Notes: generated from the sequence alone by a model not told the origin. A stretch of DNA of 64,000 bases from G965197555 sp965197555 (GCA_965197555.1 OZ240213.1:3410001-3474000); one strand, 5' to 3'; shown: positions 8,868 to 18,397, numbered from the stretch's first letter. Program-made: numbers and translations.

Positions 8868-9851
8868 CTAGTGGCTGCGCTCCGCTACAAAGGCCGCTAG
8901 GTCGAGCAGTGATCGCCGGGCCTCACAGTCTGGCGCGTTGTCCAGGCAACGCGACGCCTTCTCGCAGTACTCCCTGATAACCGCGTTGCAGTCATCAATT
9001 ATGGTGGAGTTGTTCAACATGTCCATGGCCCGGTTTAGCTCTGTCTCCTGATCACCGTCCCTGAACAACGCCTCCACCGGGTTGTTCTTAGGATAGCGCT
9101 CCATAAGCATGATGGCCGGCAGAGTTAGCACACCCTGCAATAGATCGTTACCCACGGGTTTCCCCAATTCCGACGCGTCTCCACGGACATCCAACAGATC
9201 ATCCCTTACCTGAAATGCCATACCAATGTGGTAACCGTAGGACCGCAGGGCTTGGACTTGGGGCTCTGGAGCACCGCTCAGTACGGAACCCGACTCAGCA
9301 GCGGTACAGAACAAAGAGGCGGTTTTGCGATAGATTCGCTCGTTGTAGACCTCTCTTGCCTGTGACGAGTCGAAGGAGGCAAAGTACTCCATCAACTCCC
9401 CGCTGGCCAGTTCCATGATGGTCTCGGAGAAGCGGCGTATTACTCTGACGTTATTGGTATCGCAGACAAAGGTAGCCGAGGTGGCAAACACATAATCCCC
9501 AAACAAAACGGCAACGTGCTTACCCCACAGCCTACTGACCGTTGCTTTGCCACGCCGGAGGTCCGAATTGTCCACTGTGTCGTCATGGATCAACGTGGCT
9601 ATGTGCAAGAGCTCGACCGCAGAAGCCATGATGATGGGGTTCTCCGGGTCATGTGGGTGGAAATCGGCGGCCAGCAGCGTGATGGCTGGCCTGACCCTTT
9701 TGCCCCCGCTGGCTAAAACATAGTCCAATAGAGGCTCAAGATGGGGAGCGTCAGAACGGGACAATTCCCGAAGTCTGTTCTCGACTTCCTTGAGCGAAGA
9801 CTGAATAGGTGCGTAAATTGCCGCCGTCTGTTCGTCCAGCCCCTTGAGCAA
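8868..9851 (-). CDS. polyprenyl (geranylgeranyl/octaprenyl-type) diphosphate synthase
   Basis: Trans-prenyltransferase that extends allylic diphosphates with isopentenyl diphosphate, giving quinone side chains or carotenoid precursors. The 327-residue protein has the GGKRVRP start of the catalytic fold, the first Asp-rich motif HDDTVDNSDLRRG and the second FQVRDDLLDVRGD. Chain length depends on residues ahead of the first motif, and I cannot set it confidently. The TTG start has a very strong GGAGGAGGG and lies nine bases after the metG stop, so translation is probably coupled to metG. Confidence 0.87.
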   Translation of the reverse strand: MLKGLDEQTAAIYAPIQSSLKEVENRLRELSRSDAPHLEPLLDYVLASGGKRVRPAITLLAADFHPHDPENPIIMASAVELLHIATLIHDDTVDNSDLRRGKATVSRLWGKHVAVLFGDYVFATSATFVCDTNNVRVIRRFSETIMELASGELMEYFASFDSSQAREVYNERIYRKTASLFCTAAESGSVLSGAPEPQVQALRSYGYHIGMAFQVRDDLLDVRGDASELGKPVGNDLLQGVLTLPAIMLMERYPKNNPVEALFRDGDQETELNRAMDMLNNSTIIDDCNAVIREYCEKASRCLDNAPDCEARRSLLDLAAFVAERSH

Positions 9852-9859
9852 CCCTCCTC

Positions 9860-11545
9860 CTATTCGGCCCCTACCCCGAGCCGGAGAACTTCGTCCTCCA
9901 CCACCGCTAGGTCCAACTTAGTATAAAGGGGCGACGGGGCCCTTAATGACTTGCCAGCCGCGGCCCCTCTTATGAGCGATTCCGCATCCCAAAGTTCGTG
10001 TTCAACCCTGCCGTCATATCCCAGGTACTCGTGTAACTTCTGGGAGCTGAAAGGCATATAAGGATACAGCATGACCTTCAAGCAGTTGATGGCAGCGATG
10101 GCGGTCCAAAGGGATGTAGCTGCGTCCGGCCGATCCTCCTTGATCGACCGCCATGGCGCCCTGCCATCCAAATACCGGTTGGCCTCTTGGGCCAACGAGA
10201 AAGCTTCAGTGATAGCTGCCTTGAACCGGCAAGCGTAGATGTTTTCGTCCACCCTTGCCATGGTCCGGCGCGCCGCCTCGATCAAGTGTTCGTCCGGCTC
10301 GGTCAGTGGTCCGGGCGTTGGGATTTTACCGTCGAAGTTGCGGTAAGTGAAAGACAACACCCGATGGACCAGATTGCCGTACGTCGCGACCAACTCATCG
10401 TTGTTGCGGCGCACAAACTCCGACCAGGAGAAGTTCGAGTCGCTGGACTCGGGCATATTTATGGACAACAGGTAACGTAACGGGTCCGGCTCATACCGGG
10501 AAAGATAGTCGGGTAACCACACAGCCCAATTCTGGCTGGTTGAAAATTTACGGTCTTCCAAGCTCAGGAACTCATTGGCTGGAATGTCGTAGGGAAGGTT
10601 CAGGCCGCCGTAGCCCATGATGATCGCCGGCCAGATGATGGAGTGGAAAGGGATGTTATCTTTACCAATGAAGTAATAGGACCTAGTCTGGGGGTCCTTC
10701 CAGAATTCCTTCCACTTCTCCGGGGTGCCCTCGCTATTCGCCCACTCCACGGCGGCGGATAAATATCCGATAACGGCTTCAAACCAGACGTAAATCCGTT
10801 TGTTTTCGTACCCTTCCAAAGGAATGGGCACGCCCCAGGTCAGGTCCCGGGTAATTGCCCGGTCCTTGAGCCCATCCTCCAGGTAACGGCGGGTGAAATT
10901 CAGAACGTTGGGCCGCCAATGACTCTGCTGCCGGACCCACTCTAGGAGGGGCTCCTGGAAGGCTGAGAGCTTGAGAAAGAAATGCTCCGATTCTCTGAAC
11001 TCAGGCTCAGTACCGCAGAGCACACACCGAGGACTAACCAGGTCTTTGGGGTCCAGGGTCCGGCCGCAATTGTCACATTGATCACCGCGGGCCCGGTCGA
11101 CTCCACAAAGGGGACAGACTCCTTCGATGTAACGGTCGGGCAGGAAACGTTGGCATTGGACACAGTAGGCTAGGAGCATAAGGTCGGTGTAGATGAAACC
11201 CTGCTCCAACAGCACTCGGAATAAGTCCTGAGCGACCTTTGCATGGTTCTCGGTGTTGGTAGAAGTAAACAGGTCGAAGGAAATGCCCAATTGGGCCCAG
11301 GATTCAAGGAACTGAGGATGGTAGCGGTCCAGGATCTCCTGGGGGGTTACCCCTTCCTGGTCCGCCCGGACGGTGATAGGTGTGCCATGGCTATCGCTTC
11401 CGGATACCATCAAGACCTGATTGCCTTTGAGCCGATGGTATCGGGCGAAGATATCGGCAGCCAGGTAGCAGCCCGCAAGATGACCCAGATGCAGCGGCCC
11501 GTTGGCGTAGGGCCAAGCGACCGCCACCAAGATACGTTCAGGCAA
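9860..11545 (-). CDS. metG: methionine--tRNA ligase
   Basis: Class I aminoacyl-tRNA synthetase charging tRNA-Met. The nucleotide-binding HLGH is at about residue 18. A zinc-binding insert with two CxxC pairs (CVQC/CPLC and CDNC/CVLC) marks the four-cysteine double-knuckle MetRS type. The WFEAVIGYLSA strand is present, and the second signature is KFSTSQ in place of KMSKS. At 561 residues it stops after the anticodon-binding helical domain and has no C-terminal EMAP/Trbp111 domain. The start is TTG with a weak ribosome site. It leads a two-gene minus-strand unit with the prenyl synthase and is divergent from the ilv T-box leader. Confidence 0.93.
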   Translation of the reverse strand: MPERILVAVAWPYANGPLHLGHLAGCYLAADIFARYHRLKGNQVLMVSGSDSHGTPITVRADQEGVTPQEILDRYHPQFLESWAQLGISFDLFTSTNTENHAKVAQDLFRVLLEQGFIYTDLMLLAYCVQCQRFLPDRYIEGVCPLCGVDRARGDQCDNCGRTLDPKDLVSPRCVLCGTEPEFRESEHFFLKLSAFQEPLLEWVRQQSHWRPNVLNFTRRYLEDGLKDRAITRDLTWGVPIPLEGYENKRIYVWFEAVIGYLSAAVEWANSEGTPEKWKEFWKDPQTRSYYFIGKDNIPFHSIIWPAIIMGYGGLNLPYDIPANEFLSLEDRKFSTSQNWAVWLPDYLSRYEPDPLRYLLSINMPESSDSNFSWSEFVRRNNDELVATYGNLVHRVLSFTYRNFDGKIPTPGPLTEPDEHLIEAARRTMARVDENIYACRFKAAITEAFSLAQEANRYLDGRAPWRSIKEDRPDAATSLWTAIAAINCLKVMLYPYMPFSSQKLHEYLGYDGRVEHELWDAESLIRGAAAGKSLRAPSPLYTKLDLAVVEDEVLRLGVGAE

Positions 11546-11680
11546 AGGCGGATGTATCCTTCGAGACCGGATGCAGTATAGTTTGAGTATTCTAACACGA
11601 CGGAGAGACCCTTGGGAGTTTCCTGTTAGAGGTGGCCAGCCGACAAGGAAGTCATAGCCGTATAACGCCGACTGGAGTAG

Positions 11681-11709
11681 TTGACACTACCACACCGTGC
11701 TGCTAGTAT
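11681..11709 (+). promoter_or_regulatory. sigma70-type promoter for the ilv T-box leader
   Basis: A perfect TTGACA at 11681-11686 and TAGTAT at 11704-11709 are separated by exactly 17 bases. Transcription would begin near 11716, about 20 bases before the first helix of the T-box leader. This is one of the best promoters in the window. Confidence 0.7.
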
Positions 11710-11734
11710 CACAGCAATCGTTACGAAAATCGCT

Positions 11735-11992
11735 AAGAATGGGAGTAGTAGGAGCATCCGGAACCCAGAGAGCCGGCGGTAGGTGAAAGTCCGGTGATGG
11801 CCCTGTTCCGAACTCGCCCAGGAGCGTTCCACCTGAACTAGAGTAGGGTGCGACGGTAGACACCGTTAAAGGTCATTGAGCAGTTCCGGCGCCTTAGCTA
11901 TACACGGACCAAGGCTGGTTAGCTGGTAGACCGGAAAAGAAGGGTGGTACCGCGGGAACCAACAACCCGTCCCTTCGGGGGACGGGTTTTTT
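11735..11992 (+). promoter_or_regulatory. T-box riboswitch, leucine specifier (CUC), upstream of ilvBNC
   Basis: The T-box sequence AGGGTGGTACCGCG is at 11941-11954. It contains TGGT, which would pair with an ACCA acceptor end (discriminator A). Stem I is visible: TGGG (11740-11743) pairs with CCCA (11817-11820), then AGTAGTA faces GAACTCG, then GGAGCA pairs with TGTTCC. The specifier loop therefore shows GAA followed by CTC (11813-11815) and a G, so tRNA-Leu is the expected ligand. The distal AGAGAGC and GGTGAAAG loop motifs are present. Uncharged tRNA-Leu should favour the antiterminator and expression of ilvB onward. Confidence 0.9.
11964..11992 (+). terminator. T-box intrinsic terminator (ilv leader)
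   Basis: AACCCGTCCC at 11964-11973 pairs with the complementary arm from 11978 across a TTCG tetraloop. A run of T follows (11987-11992). It overlaps the 3' side of the T-box element, as expected for an antiterminator/terminator switch. Confidence 0.88.
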
Positions 11993-12050
11993 GTTGCGGA
12001 TGCCACTGATGGTTCCAGAAAAACGGGGATAAGGACCTGACGGAGCGAAT

Positions 12051-13745
12051 ATGGAGCTTAGCGGCGCTGAGATCGTGTGTGAGAGCCTCTTGAAAGAGGG
12101 AGTCGATGTTCTATTCGGCCTCCCCGGGGGCGCCGTACTACCCTTTTACGGAGCGTTGGCCAAATACCCCTCGTTGCGCCACATCCTGGTGCGCCATGAG
12201 CAGGCAGCCGTGATGGCCGCCGACGGTTATGCCCGGGCCACCGGCCGTGTTGGAGTGTGCGTTGCTACCTCCGGCCCCGGCGCGACCAACCTCGTCACTG
12301 GTATCGCCTCCGCTCAAATGGACTCCATTCCGATAGTCGCTATTACCGGCCAGGTCCCTAGGGCGGCCATTGGCCGGGACGCATTTCAGGAAACCGACGT
12401 TACCGGTATCACGCTTCCAATAACCAAACACAACTACTTGGTGCTGGACGTAAACGACATCGCTCCAGCGATCAAAGAAGCGTTCCACATTGCTGGGACC
12501 GGTAGGCCGGGACCGGTGTTGGTCGATATACCCAAGGACGTTTTGCTGGACGAGCGGACCGAGTTCGTCTGGCCGGAGCGAGTGAATCTATCCGGCTATA
12601 ACCCACCAAGGGAAGGCGCTCCCGAAGACGTAGCCCACGCTGCCAAGCTAATCAACGAAGCCGAGCGCCCTATCATCCTGGCGGGGCACGGCATCCTGAT
12701 CTCCCACGCTTATGACGAGCTGAGAGAGCTTGCCGAGAAAGCCCAGATTCCAGTCATCACTACTCTTTTGGGCATCAGCTCATTCCCCAGCGACCATTTC
12801 CTGAGCTTGGGCATGCCAGGGATGCACGGTATGGCCTACGCCAGCCTGGCCATCGATAGGGCCGACCTGTTGATATCTTTGGGCATGCGGTTCGACGACC
12901 GGGTGACCGGGCGGCTGAGGGACTTCGCTCCCAACGCCAAAGTCATCCATGTAGACATCGATCCCTCCGAAGTAAACAAAAACGTCAAAGCCCTGGCGCC
13001 GATCGTGGGCGACCTCAAGTGCGTGTTACAGCAATTGGTACCTCAGGTGCAGCCAAACGTGCACCTCGACTGGCTGCGTACCGTCGACACCCTGCGGGCG
13101 GAGCATCCATCGGTGCACATAAGGCAGACCGACGCTCTACTACCCCAGTTCGTGTTGCGGGAGCTGTCCAGTATTACCCAGGGAGACAGCATAATCGTTA
13201 CCGGCGTCGGCCAGCACCAGATGTGGGCAGCCCAGTACTGTGCGTTCCACGAGCCCAACACGCTCATCACTTCCGGCGGACTGGGCTCGATGGGGTTTGA
13301 GGTACCGGCAGCGTTGGGTGCCAAGGTAGGCCGTCCGGAGAAAACGGTGTGGACCATAGCCGGCGACGGTGGCTTCCAGATGACTATGTGTGACCTGGCC
13401 ACGGCGGTGGAGAACAATATCGGTGTCAAGTTCGCCATTTTTAATAATAACTCGCTGGGAATGGTCCACCAGTGGCAAGACCTGTTCTACGAAAAGGACT
13501 ATTTCGCCACAGAGTACTCCGGAAACCCCGACTTCGTAAAAATCGCCGAGGCCTACGGAATACCCGGTTTCAAGGTGACGGAAAAGGGCCAGGTCGCAGG
13601 CGCCATCAGAAACGCCATGGAGACCCCAGGACCGGTGTTGATTGACTTCTGGGTGAAACAGGACGAGAACGTGTACCCCATGATCCCAGCGGGTGAGTCC
13701 ATTCACGAAATGATGGAAGAGCCTGTACCGGAGGCCTACGACTAA
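12051..13745 (+). CDS. ilvB: acetolactate synthase large subunit
   Basis: ThDP-, Mg- and FAD-dependent enzyme making acetolactate or acetohydroxybutyrate for Val, Leu and Ile. 564 residues. The catalytic Glu is Glu50 in VRHEQ, then ADGYARATGRVGV and the central FAD domain with GMRFDDRVTG. The ThDP motif GDGGFQM is paired with the NNNSLGMVHQWQ segment. The ATG has GGAG five bases upstream. Its stop shares one base with the ilvN start (TAATG), so subunits are translationally coupled. Expression is placed under a leucine-type T-box 60 bases upstream. A second copy lies at 49912. Confidence 0.95.
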   Translation: MELSGAEIVCESLLKEGVDVLFGLPGGAVLPFYGALAKYPSLRHILVRHEQAAVMAADGYARATGRVGVCVATSGPGATNLVTGIASAQMDSIPIVAITGQVPRAAIGRDAFQETDVTGITLPITKHNYLVLDVNDIAPAIKEAFHIAGTGRPGPVLVDIPKDVLLDERTEFVWPERVNLSGYNPPREGAPEDVAHAAKLINEAERPIILAGHGILISHAYDELRELAEKAQIPVITTLLGISSFPSDHFLSLGMPGMHGMAYASLAIDRADLLISLGMRFDDRVTGRLRDFAPNAKVIHVDIDPSEVNKNVKALAPIVGDLKCVLQQLVPQVQPNVHLDWLRTVDTLRAEHPSVHIRQTDALLPQFVLRELSSITQGDSIIVTGVGQHQMWAAQYCAFHEPNTLITSGGLGSMGFEVPAALGAKVGRPEKTVWTIAGDGGFQMTMCDLATAVENNIGVKFAIFNNNSLGMVHQWQDLFYEKDYFATEYSGNPDFVKIAEAYGIPGFKVTEKGQVAGAIRNAMETPGPVLIDFWVKQDENVYPMIPAGESIHEMMEEPVPEAYD

Positions 13746-14308
13746 TGAGCGTGAACGGCAATCACCACACAATCGTGGCGCTGGTGCAGGATAAACCGGG
13801 GGTGCTGACCAGAGTAGCCAGCATGTTCCGGCGGCGCGGCTTCAACATTGCCAGCCTGGCGGTGGGGAAGAGCGAGCAACCAGGCCTGTCCAGAATGACC
13901 TTCGAGGTCGACGGGGACGAAGACACTGTGTACCAGGTGACCAAGCAACTCGATAAATTGATCGACGTCATCCGTGTGTCGGACATCACCAGCCAGGAGA
14001 TTGTGTCTCGAGAGCTGGCGCTAATCAAGGTCAAGTCCACTCCTTCCACTCGAGGCGAGATCATCCAGGTAGTTCACTTATTTCGCGCCCAGGTCGTTGA
14101 TGTGGGTACTCAGTCAATGGTGATCGAGATCACGGGTGAGGAAGATAAGATCAACGCGCTGCATAATCTGCTCCATCCCTTCGGAATCCTGGAGATGCTG
14201 AGGACCGGGAGGGTGGCCATGGTACGAGGTAAGTCCGACGGGCGAATCAGCGATAACGTGGGCATTGAGCTAGCTGGCAACGGGCTGGTCCCGGAGAGGG
14301 TGAATTAA
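13745..14308 (+). CDS. ilvN: acetolactate synthase regulatory (small) subunit
   Basis: Binds the large subunit, raises its activity and usually confers valine feedback. The 187-residue protein starts with an ACT domain (ALVQDKPGVLTRVASMF, then the RRGFNIASL segment that holds the effector-binding loop). A second ACT-like C-terminal half contains ITGEEDKINAL and the GILEMLRTGRVAM segment typical of IlvH/IlvN. It overlaps ilvB by one base. No similar subunit accompanies ilvB2 at 49912 or the third TPP enzyme, so this subunit may serve more than one large subunit; that is inference. Confidence 0.94.
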   Translation: MSVNGNHHTIVALVQDKPGVLTRVASMFRRRGFNIASLAVGKSEQPGLSRMTFEVDGDEDTVYQVTKQLDKLIDVIRVSDITSQEIVSRELALIKVKSTPSTRGEIIQVVHLFRAQVVDVGTQSMVIEITGEEDKINALHNLLHPFGILEMLRTGRVAMVRGKSDGRISDNVGIELAGNGLVPERVN

Positions 14309-14360
14309 TCATAGGGTCAAGATTGGACCAATAAGAATTAAACCAGAAGATAGGTGAGCC

Positions 14361-15356
14361 ATGGTAAATGTCTATTACGACACCGACGCAGACCTTGGGG
14401 TACTTGCGGACAAGACCATCGGAATAATTGGATACGGGAGTCAGGGGCACGCCCATGCCCTTAACCTAAAGGATAACGGCCAGAAAGTCATGGTCGGTCT
14501 TTATCCGGAAAGCCGGAGCCGGGCAACGGCCCAGGAAGCCGGGCTGGAGGTGGCCGACGTCCCAGATGTGGTAAGAGCATCCGATGTAATCATGGTGGTC
14601 ATCCCGGACCATGTCCAAGGCGACGTGTATCGAAATGAAATCGCTCCTAACCTGAAACCCGGCACCGCCTACATGGTGGCCCATGGCTTCAGCATCCATT
14701 ACCGGGAAGTTGTGCCTCCGGACAATGTGGATGTCATGATGGTGGCGCCAAAGGCGCCCGGCCACCGGATGCGAGAGCTGTTCGTAGAGGGTGTCGGCGT
14801 ACCGAGCCTGCTGGCGGTGCATCAGGACGCCACCGGTAACGCCAAGAACATCGGGCTGGCCTACGCCAAGGGAATTGGTAGCACCGGGGCCGGAGTTCTG
14901 GAGACCACCATCAAAGACGAGACCGAGAGCGACCTGTTCGGCGAGCAGAGCATCCTCTGCGGTGGGGTCACCGCCTTGGTCAACGCCGCCTTCGAGACGC
15001 TGGTGGAAGCGGGGTATCCCCAGGAAATTGCCTACTTCGAGTGCCTGCATGAGCTCAAAATGATCGTGGACCTGATGTATCAGGGCGGGCACAATTACAT
15101 GCACTTCTCGGTCAGCGACACCGCCGAATACGGTTCGCTCAGCCGCCGGGACCGGATCATAGACGAGCACGTGCGGGAGAACATGCGCACGGTGCTGAAA
15201 GAAATCCAGGACGGTACCTTCGCCCGCGAGTGGATCGCTGAGAACGACGAGGGTCGTCCCCGCTTCATCCCGATGCGGGACGCCGCCCAAAACGCCCCCA
15301 TTGAAACGATCGGCAAAGAACTCCGGGCGATGATGCCCTGGATGGATCCGAGGTAG
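14361..15356 (+). CDS. ilvC: ketol-acid reductoisomerase
   Basis: Isomerises and reduces acetolactate to 2,3-dihydroxyisovalerate with NAD(P)H and Mg. The 331-residue, class I length enzyme has GIIGYGSQGHAHALNLKDNG as the Rossmann start and a cofactor-specificity loop GLYPESRSRA. The Ser/Arg-rich loop suggests NADPH preference. It then shows KAPGHRMRELF, the metal-binding ETTIKDETESDLFGEQ and the ECLHELKMIVDL helix. It follows ilvN by 52 bases with a GGTGAG site ahead of the ATG. Two PH-module proteins follow it instead of the usual leuA. Confidence 0.96.
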   Translation: MVNVYYDTDADLGVLADKTIGIIGYGSQGHAHALNLKDNGQKVMVGLYPESRSRATAQEAGLEVADVPDVVRASDVIMVVIPDHVQGDVYRNEIAPNLKPGTAYMVAHGFSIHYREVVPPDNVDVMMVAPKAPGHRMRELFVEGVGVPSLLAVHQDATGNAKNIGLAYAKGIGSTGAGVLETTIKDETESDLFGEQSILCGGVTALVNAAFETLVEAGYPQEIAYFECLHELKMIVDLMYQGGHNYMHFSVSDTAEYGSLSRRDRIIDEHVRENMRTVLKEIQDGTFAREWIAENDEGRPRFIPMRDAAQNAPIETIGKELRAMMPWMDPR

Positions 15357-15427
15357 GGGCTGGGGGCGGTGGCCGGTAGTTAGCCGCTGGTTGGGGATAG
15401 AGGGGAATCCACTTTAGAGGGAGCGCA

Positions 15428-16537
15428 ATGGCTATGCGGAACAAGCGGACCATGATCGATACCCGATGGAAGGAGCTGCAGCTGGGCTGGGGTCCGAAAG
15501 AGCACGACGGCGAACACAAGATGCTCTACGACGTGCTGGAAAACGACGAGACCATCGAGGCTTTGGTGGCCTGCGTCTGGGGCCCGGATAACGCGTTCCG
15601 TGCCAACGCCAACCGTTGGGACAAGATGAGGCAGTACGATGGCATAGCCATTGTCACCGGACGCCGGGTCGTTTTGGTCAAAGCCAAGGGAATGAACAAG
15701 ATTACCACTGAAATGCCGCTGCACAACATGGAATCGGTGGACGTGGACGGCACCGGCGAGGTGACCCTCACGGGGCTAAGCTTCATTCAGTGGTCCGGCC
15801 ACGGCGACTCCCCTGCCTTCAAGATGCGGGACGTACAAGATGGCTACGCCCGGAATTTCGCCGACCGGGTCCGTGAAGTCCAGGCCGCTCCGCCTCCGCC
15901 GGCGCCCGCTTGGTCTTCGGAACCGTCTGGGCCCCCGGGCGCGCCGATATCTACGGCTGGCCACGCCGGGATGAGCAAGGAGGAGCGGATCGAGGCCCAA
16001 TGGCGGGAACGCTCCACCACGTGGGGGCGGAACAACCCCAGTGTGCCGGAACGCCTGATAGGGAGGCTGCTCAGCAGCTTCACTGGCGAGAACGTCACCA
16101 CGTATCCCGGTGAATTACGAATCCTACAAGAGGTCTTGGAAGACGACGAGAACATCGAGTACTGGATGGGTGGGCGCTGGGGCGATGCCACGGAGTTCAA
16201 CACCCTGGGAGATGCGATTTCCCAATGGGTCACCGGCGTGAGGCGCTATGAATTCGGCGTTCACAACGGAGCCGTCGTGGCCACCGATCGGCGGATCCTC
16301 ATGCTGAACTCCGGCGTGGTATCGAAGGACGTGGTGGAGGTCCCTTACGAGGGCCTGGAGGTAGACTACAACGAGGGGATGTTCTGCTCGGGCCTGAAGT
16401 TCAGCGGCAGCACCGCCGAGGACTACGCCTATTACCAAGACCACAAAGGCAAGAAGAACCTGAAGAGCCGGGCCAGGCCGCTGTTCGAATGCGTGCTCCG
16501 GCGGGCCGGCGCGGCGGTAAACTCGGCTGGAGCATAG
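15428..16537 (+). CDS. tandem bacterial PH-like (YokE-type) domain protein, two modules
   Basis: No enzymatic motif is visible. The 369-residue protein is two copies of a module of roughly 130-160 residues joined by a Pro/Ala-rich linker near residues 155-175. Each module opens with a Trp-x-Glu/Arg helix (RWKELQLGW; AQWRERSTTW), then an acidic EVLEDDENIEY/DVLENDETIEA stretch. Next is a strand pair of the form (G)VVATDRRILML, as in the bacterial PH (bPH_3/YokE-like) fold, and a final VPYEGLEV-like strand. No signal peptide or TM segment. The ATG has a strong GAGGGAG. It sits 71 bases after ilvC and before a longer relative. Its role in or near amino acid synthesis is unknown. Confidence 0.6.
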   Translation: MAMRNKRTMIDTRWKELQLGWGPKEHDGEHKMLYDVLENDETIEALVACVWGPDNAFRANANRWDKMRQYDGIAIVTGRRVVLVKAKGMNKITTEMPLHNMESVDVDGTGEVTLTGLSFIQWSGHGDSPAFKMRDVQDGYARNFADRVREVQAAPPPPAPAWSSEPSGPPGAPISTAGHAGMSKEERIEAQWRERSTTWGRNNPSVPERLIGRLLSSFTGENVTTYPGELRILQEVLEDDENIEYWMGGRWGDATEFNTLGDAISQWVTGVRRYEFGVHNGAVVATDRRILMLNSGVVSKDVVEVPYEGLEVDYNEGMFCSGLKFSGSTAEDYAYYQDHKGKKNLKSRARPLFECVLRRAGAAVNSAGA

Positions 16538-16572
16538 CGTTCGTGCCGAACGTCAGGGCGCCACGAATATAG

Positions 16573-18297
16573 ATGGCTAAAAAAGAGAATGTCAACCAAA
16601 TTGACGCTCAATGGCAGGCATTGCAGCCGGGCTGGGGCAATAAGGACTATGACGGCGAGCTCAAGATGCTCTACGACGTCCTGGACGATGACGAGAACAT
16701 CGAGCGCCTGTCGGGCGGCGGCTGGAAGGTCCTGACAAAGAGCCAGGTCATGGAAAGCCACGACCGGGGCATCGTCGTGGCCACCAGCCTCCGTGTGCTC
16801 CTCCTGAACAAAGGTCGGCTCAGCAAGAACGTGAGGGGGATTCCCTACTGGACAATTGAAACAGTGGAAGAGACCGGGCCTGAGGAGGTTAGCATCACCG
16901 GGCCCGGGAACGGGCTCGGGCGGGAAACTTATGAGACGCGGCTGCCGGCCGACGCGGGCGCTCCCTTCGCTAGCCTTGTCCAGTCGCGCCTGCTGACCGA
17001 CGCAGCATCTATTGAGGAGGCGTTCTCCCACCTCCTGGACAGCGGGGAGAGCATCGAACACTGGACGCGCTGCTCCGGAGGCGAGGAAACAGTTGGGAAA
17101 CAGGGCAAGCACGATAACCAAGGCCGCACTGCGGAGGAGTGGTGGGAGGTGGACACATTTGAAGAACCGGGCCTCGCCGTAGTAACCGACCGCCGCGTCT
17201 TGTTTGCAACGGAATCCGTTGCAAGGGACCAGCTTAATGTCCCTTACGCAGACTTGCTGACAGTAATGCGCCTGGGCAGACGCGTGAAGTTCGCCAGGAA
17301 GGGCCGTGATGAAGTCTATGTAATCCGTCCTTCCCGAACAAAGGACGCCGAAGCGCTCACCGATCTGATGCAGAGTCATTTGGCGGCCCCGGGTAGACCG
17401 GACCACAAGCGGGCCAGGATTTTAGCCGAATGGCAAATGCAACAACCGATTTGGCGCCACACGGGAAAACGCAACAAGGAGCGCATCAAGCTCCCCGAAA
17501 TTTTGGACGACGGAGAGCGCCTAGAAGGCTTGCTAGGGGGCACTTACTATTCGAAGGAAGAGGGCGAAATCCAGTATGATGGCGTCATTGTGGCGACTGA
17601 CCGCCGACTCATATTTGTGTCCGAAAGCATCTTCGACAAGCACGTGGGCCAGCTCCCCTACGAAGGCATAAGCGAAATAGCATATGAGAAAGGGCGCGTC
17701 CACGAGGAAATAAGATTCATTCCAAACCCCGGACACAACAGCTATCGGGTCAGTTCCATTGATGACGAGAGGCCCCACAATACAAGGCAGTCGGGATACG
17801 CCGAGGAGTTTGCCCTCCTCGTGCAGGGGTTCTTGGCGCACTCAACCCCGCCAGCATCCGCGTCCGTTGTGACTGCCACATCCAAGCTGTCTAGGATTAA
17901 TGCTCAGTGGCAGGAACGGTCTCCGGGCTGGAAACTGGATACTCACAAGAATGAGCGAGAGAAACTCTTCGACGTTCTGTCCGACGACGAGAACATCGAA
18001 CAATTGATCCAGGGAAACTACAAAGCCGATGTGAAAGGCACGGAGAGCCATGACGTAGTTATCGCGGCTACCGACCACCGCATTGTTTTCGTATATAACG
18101 GCCTCTTCGGCGAGCACGTGAACGAGCTTTCATACAGCGATATAGAGAGGGTCGAGGTCAAGAATGGCTTTCTGAGCGCCCGCATAACAATCACTGGCCA
18201 TGCCGGTGCCAACAACTACGTAATCAACGATGTAGTGGAGGAAGGACAGGACGAGTTCCTAGACTGCGTGCGGAGTCATCTGGACAGTTCCCGGTAA
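16573..18297 (+). CDS. tandem bacterial PH-like domain protein, four modules
   Basis: A 574-residue paralogue of the preceding protein with four module copies (about residues 9-135, 145-275, 278-425 and 437-572). Recurring marks are DVLDDDENIERL / EILDDGERLEGL / DVLSDDENIEQL, then VIVATDRRLIFV or VIAATDHRIVFV, then LPYEGISEIAYEKG-like strands. Module 2 lacks the opening Trp helix. The match is to PH-like folds of the YokE/bPH_3 kind, by pattern only. There is no TM segment or signal peptide, so it is probably cytosolic. The ribosome site ahead of the ATG is weak, and 35 bases separate it from its smaller relative. A short ORF and leuA follow. Confidence 0.6.
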   Translation: MAKKENVNQIDAQWQALQPGWGNKDYDGELKMLYDVLDDDENIERLSGGGWKVLTKSQVMESHDRGIVVATSLRVLLLNKGRLSKNVRGIPYWTIETVEETGPEEVSITGPGNGLGRETYETRLPADAGAPFASLVQSRLLTDAASIEEAFSHLLDSGESIEHWTRCSGGEETVGKQGKHDNQGRTAEEWWEVDTFEEPGLAVVTDRRVLFATESVARDQLNVPYADLLTVMRLGRRVKFARKGRDEVYVIRPSRTKDAEALTDLMQSHLAAPGRPDHKRARILAEWQMQQPIWRHTGKRNKERIKLPEILDDGERLEGLLGGTYYSKEEGEIQYDGVIVATDRRLIFVSESIFDKHVGQLPYEGISEIAYEKGRVHEEIRFIPNPGHNSYRVSSIDDERPHNTRQSGYAEEFALLVQGFLAHSTPPASASVVTATSKLSRINAQWQERSPGWKLDTHKNEREKLFDVLSDDENIEQLIQGNYKADVKGTESHDVVIAATDHRIVFVYNGLFGEHVNELSYSDIERVEVKNGFLSARITITGHAGANNYVINDVVEEGQDEFLDCVRSHLDSSR

Positions 18298-18397
18298 TCC
18301 ACAGCATTTGAGCGGCCGGAACCGGCAACCTTGACGCCGGAAGAATTTGACTGGACGAAACGCTCGTAGGTAGTAAATACGGAAGGAGCGAAATTTA

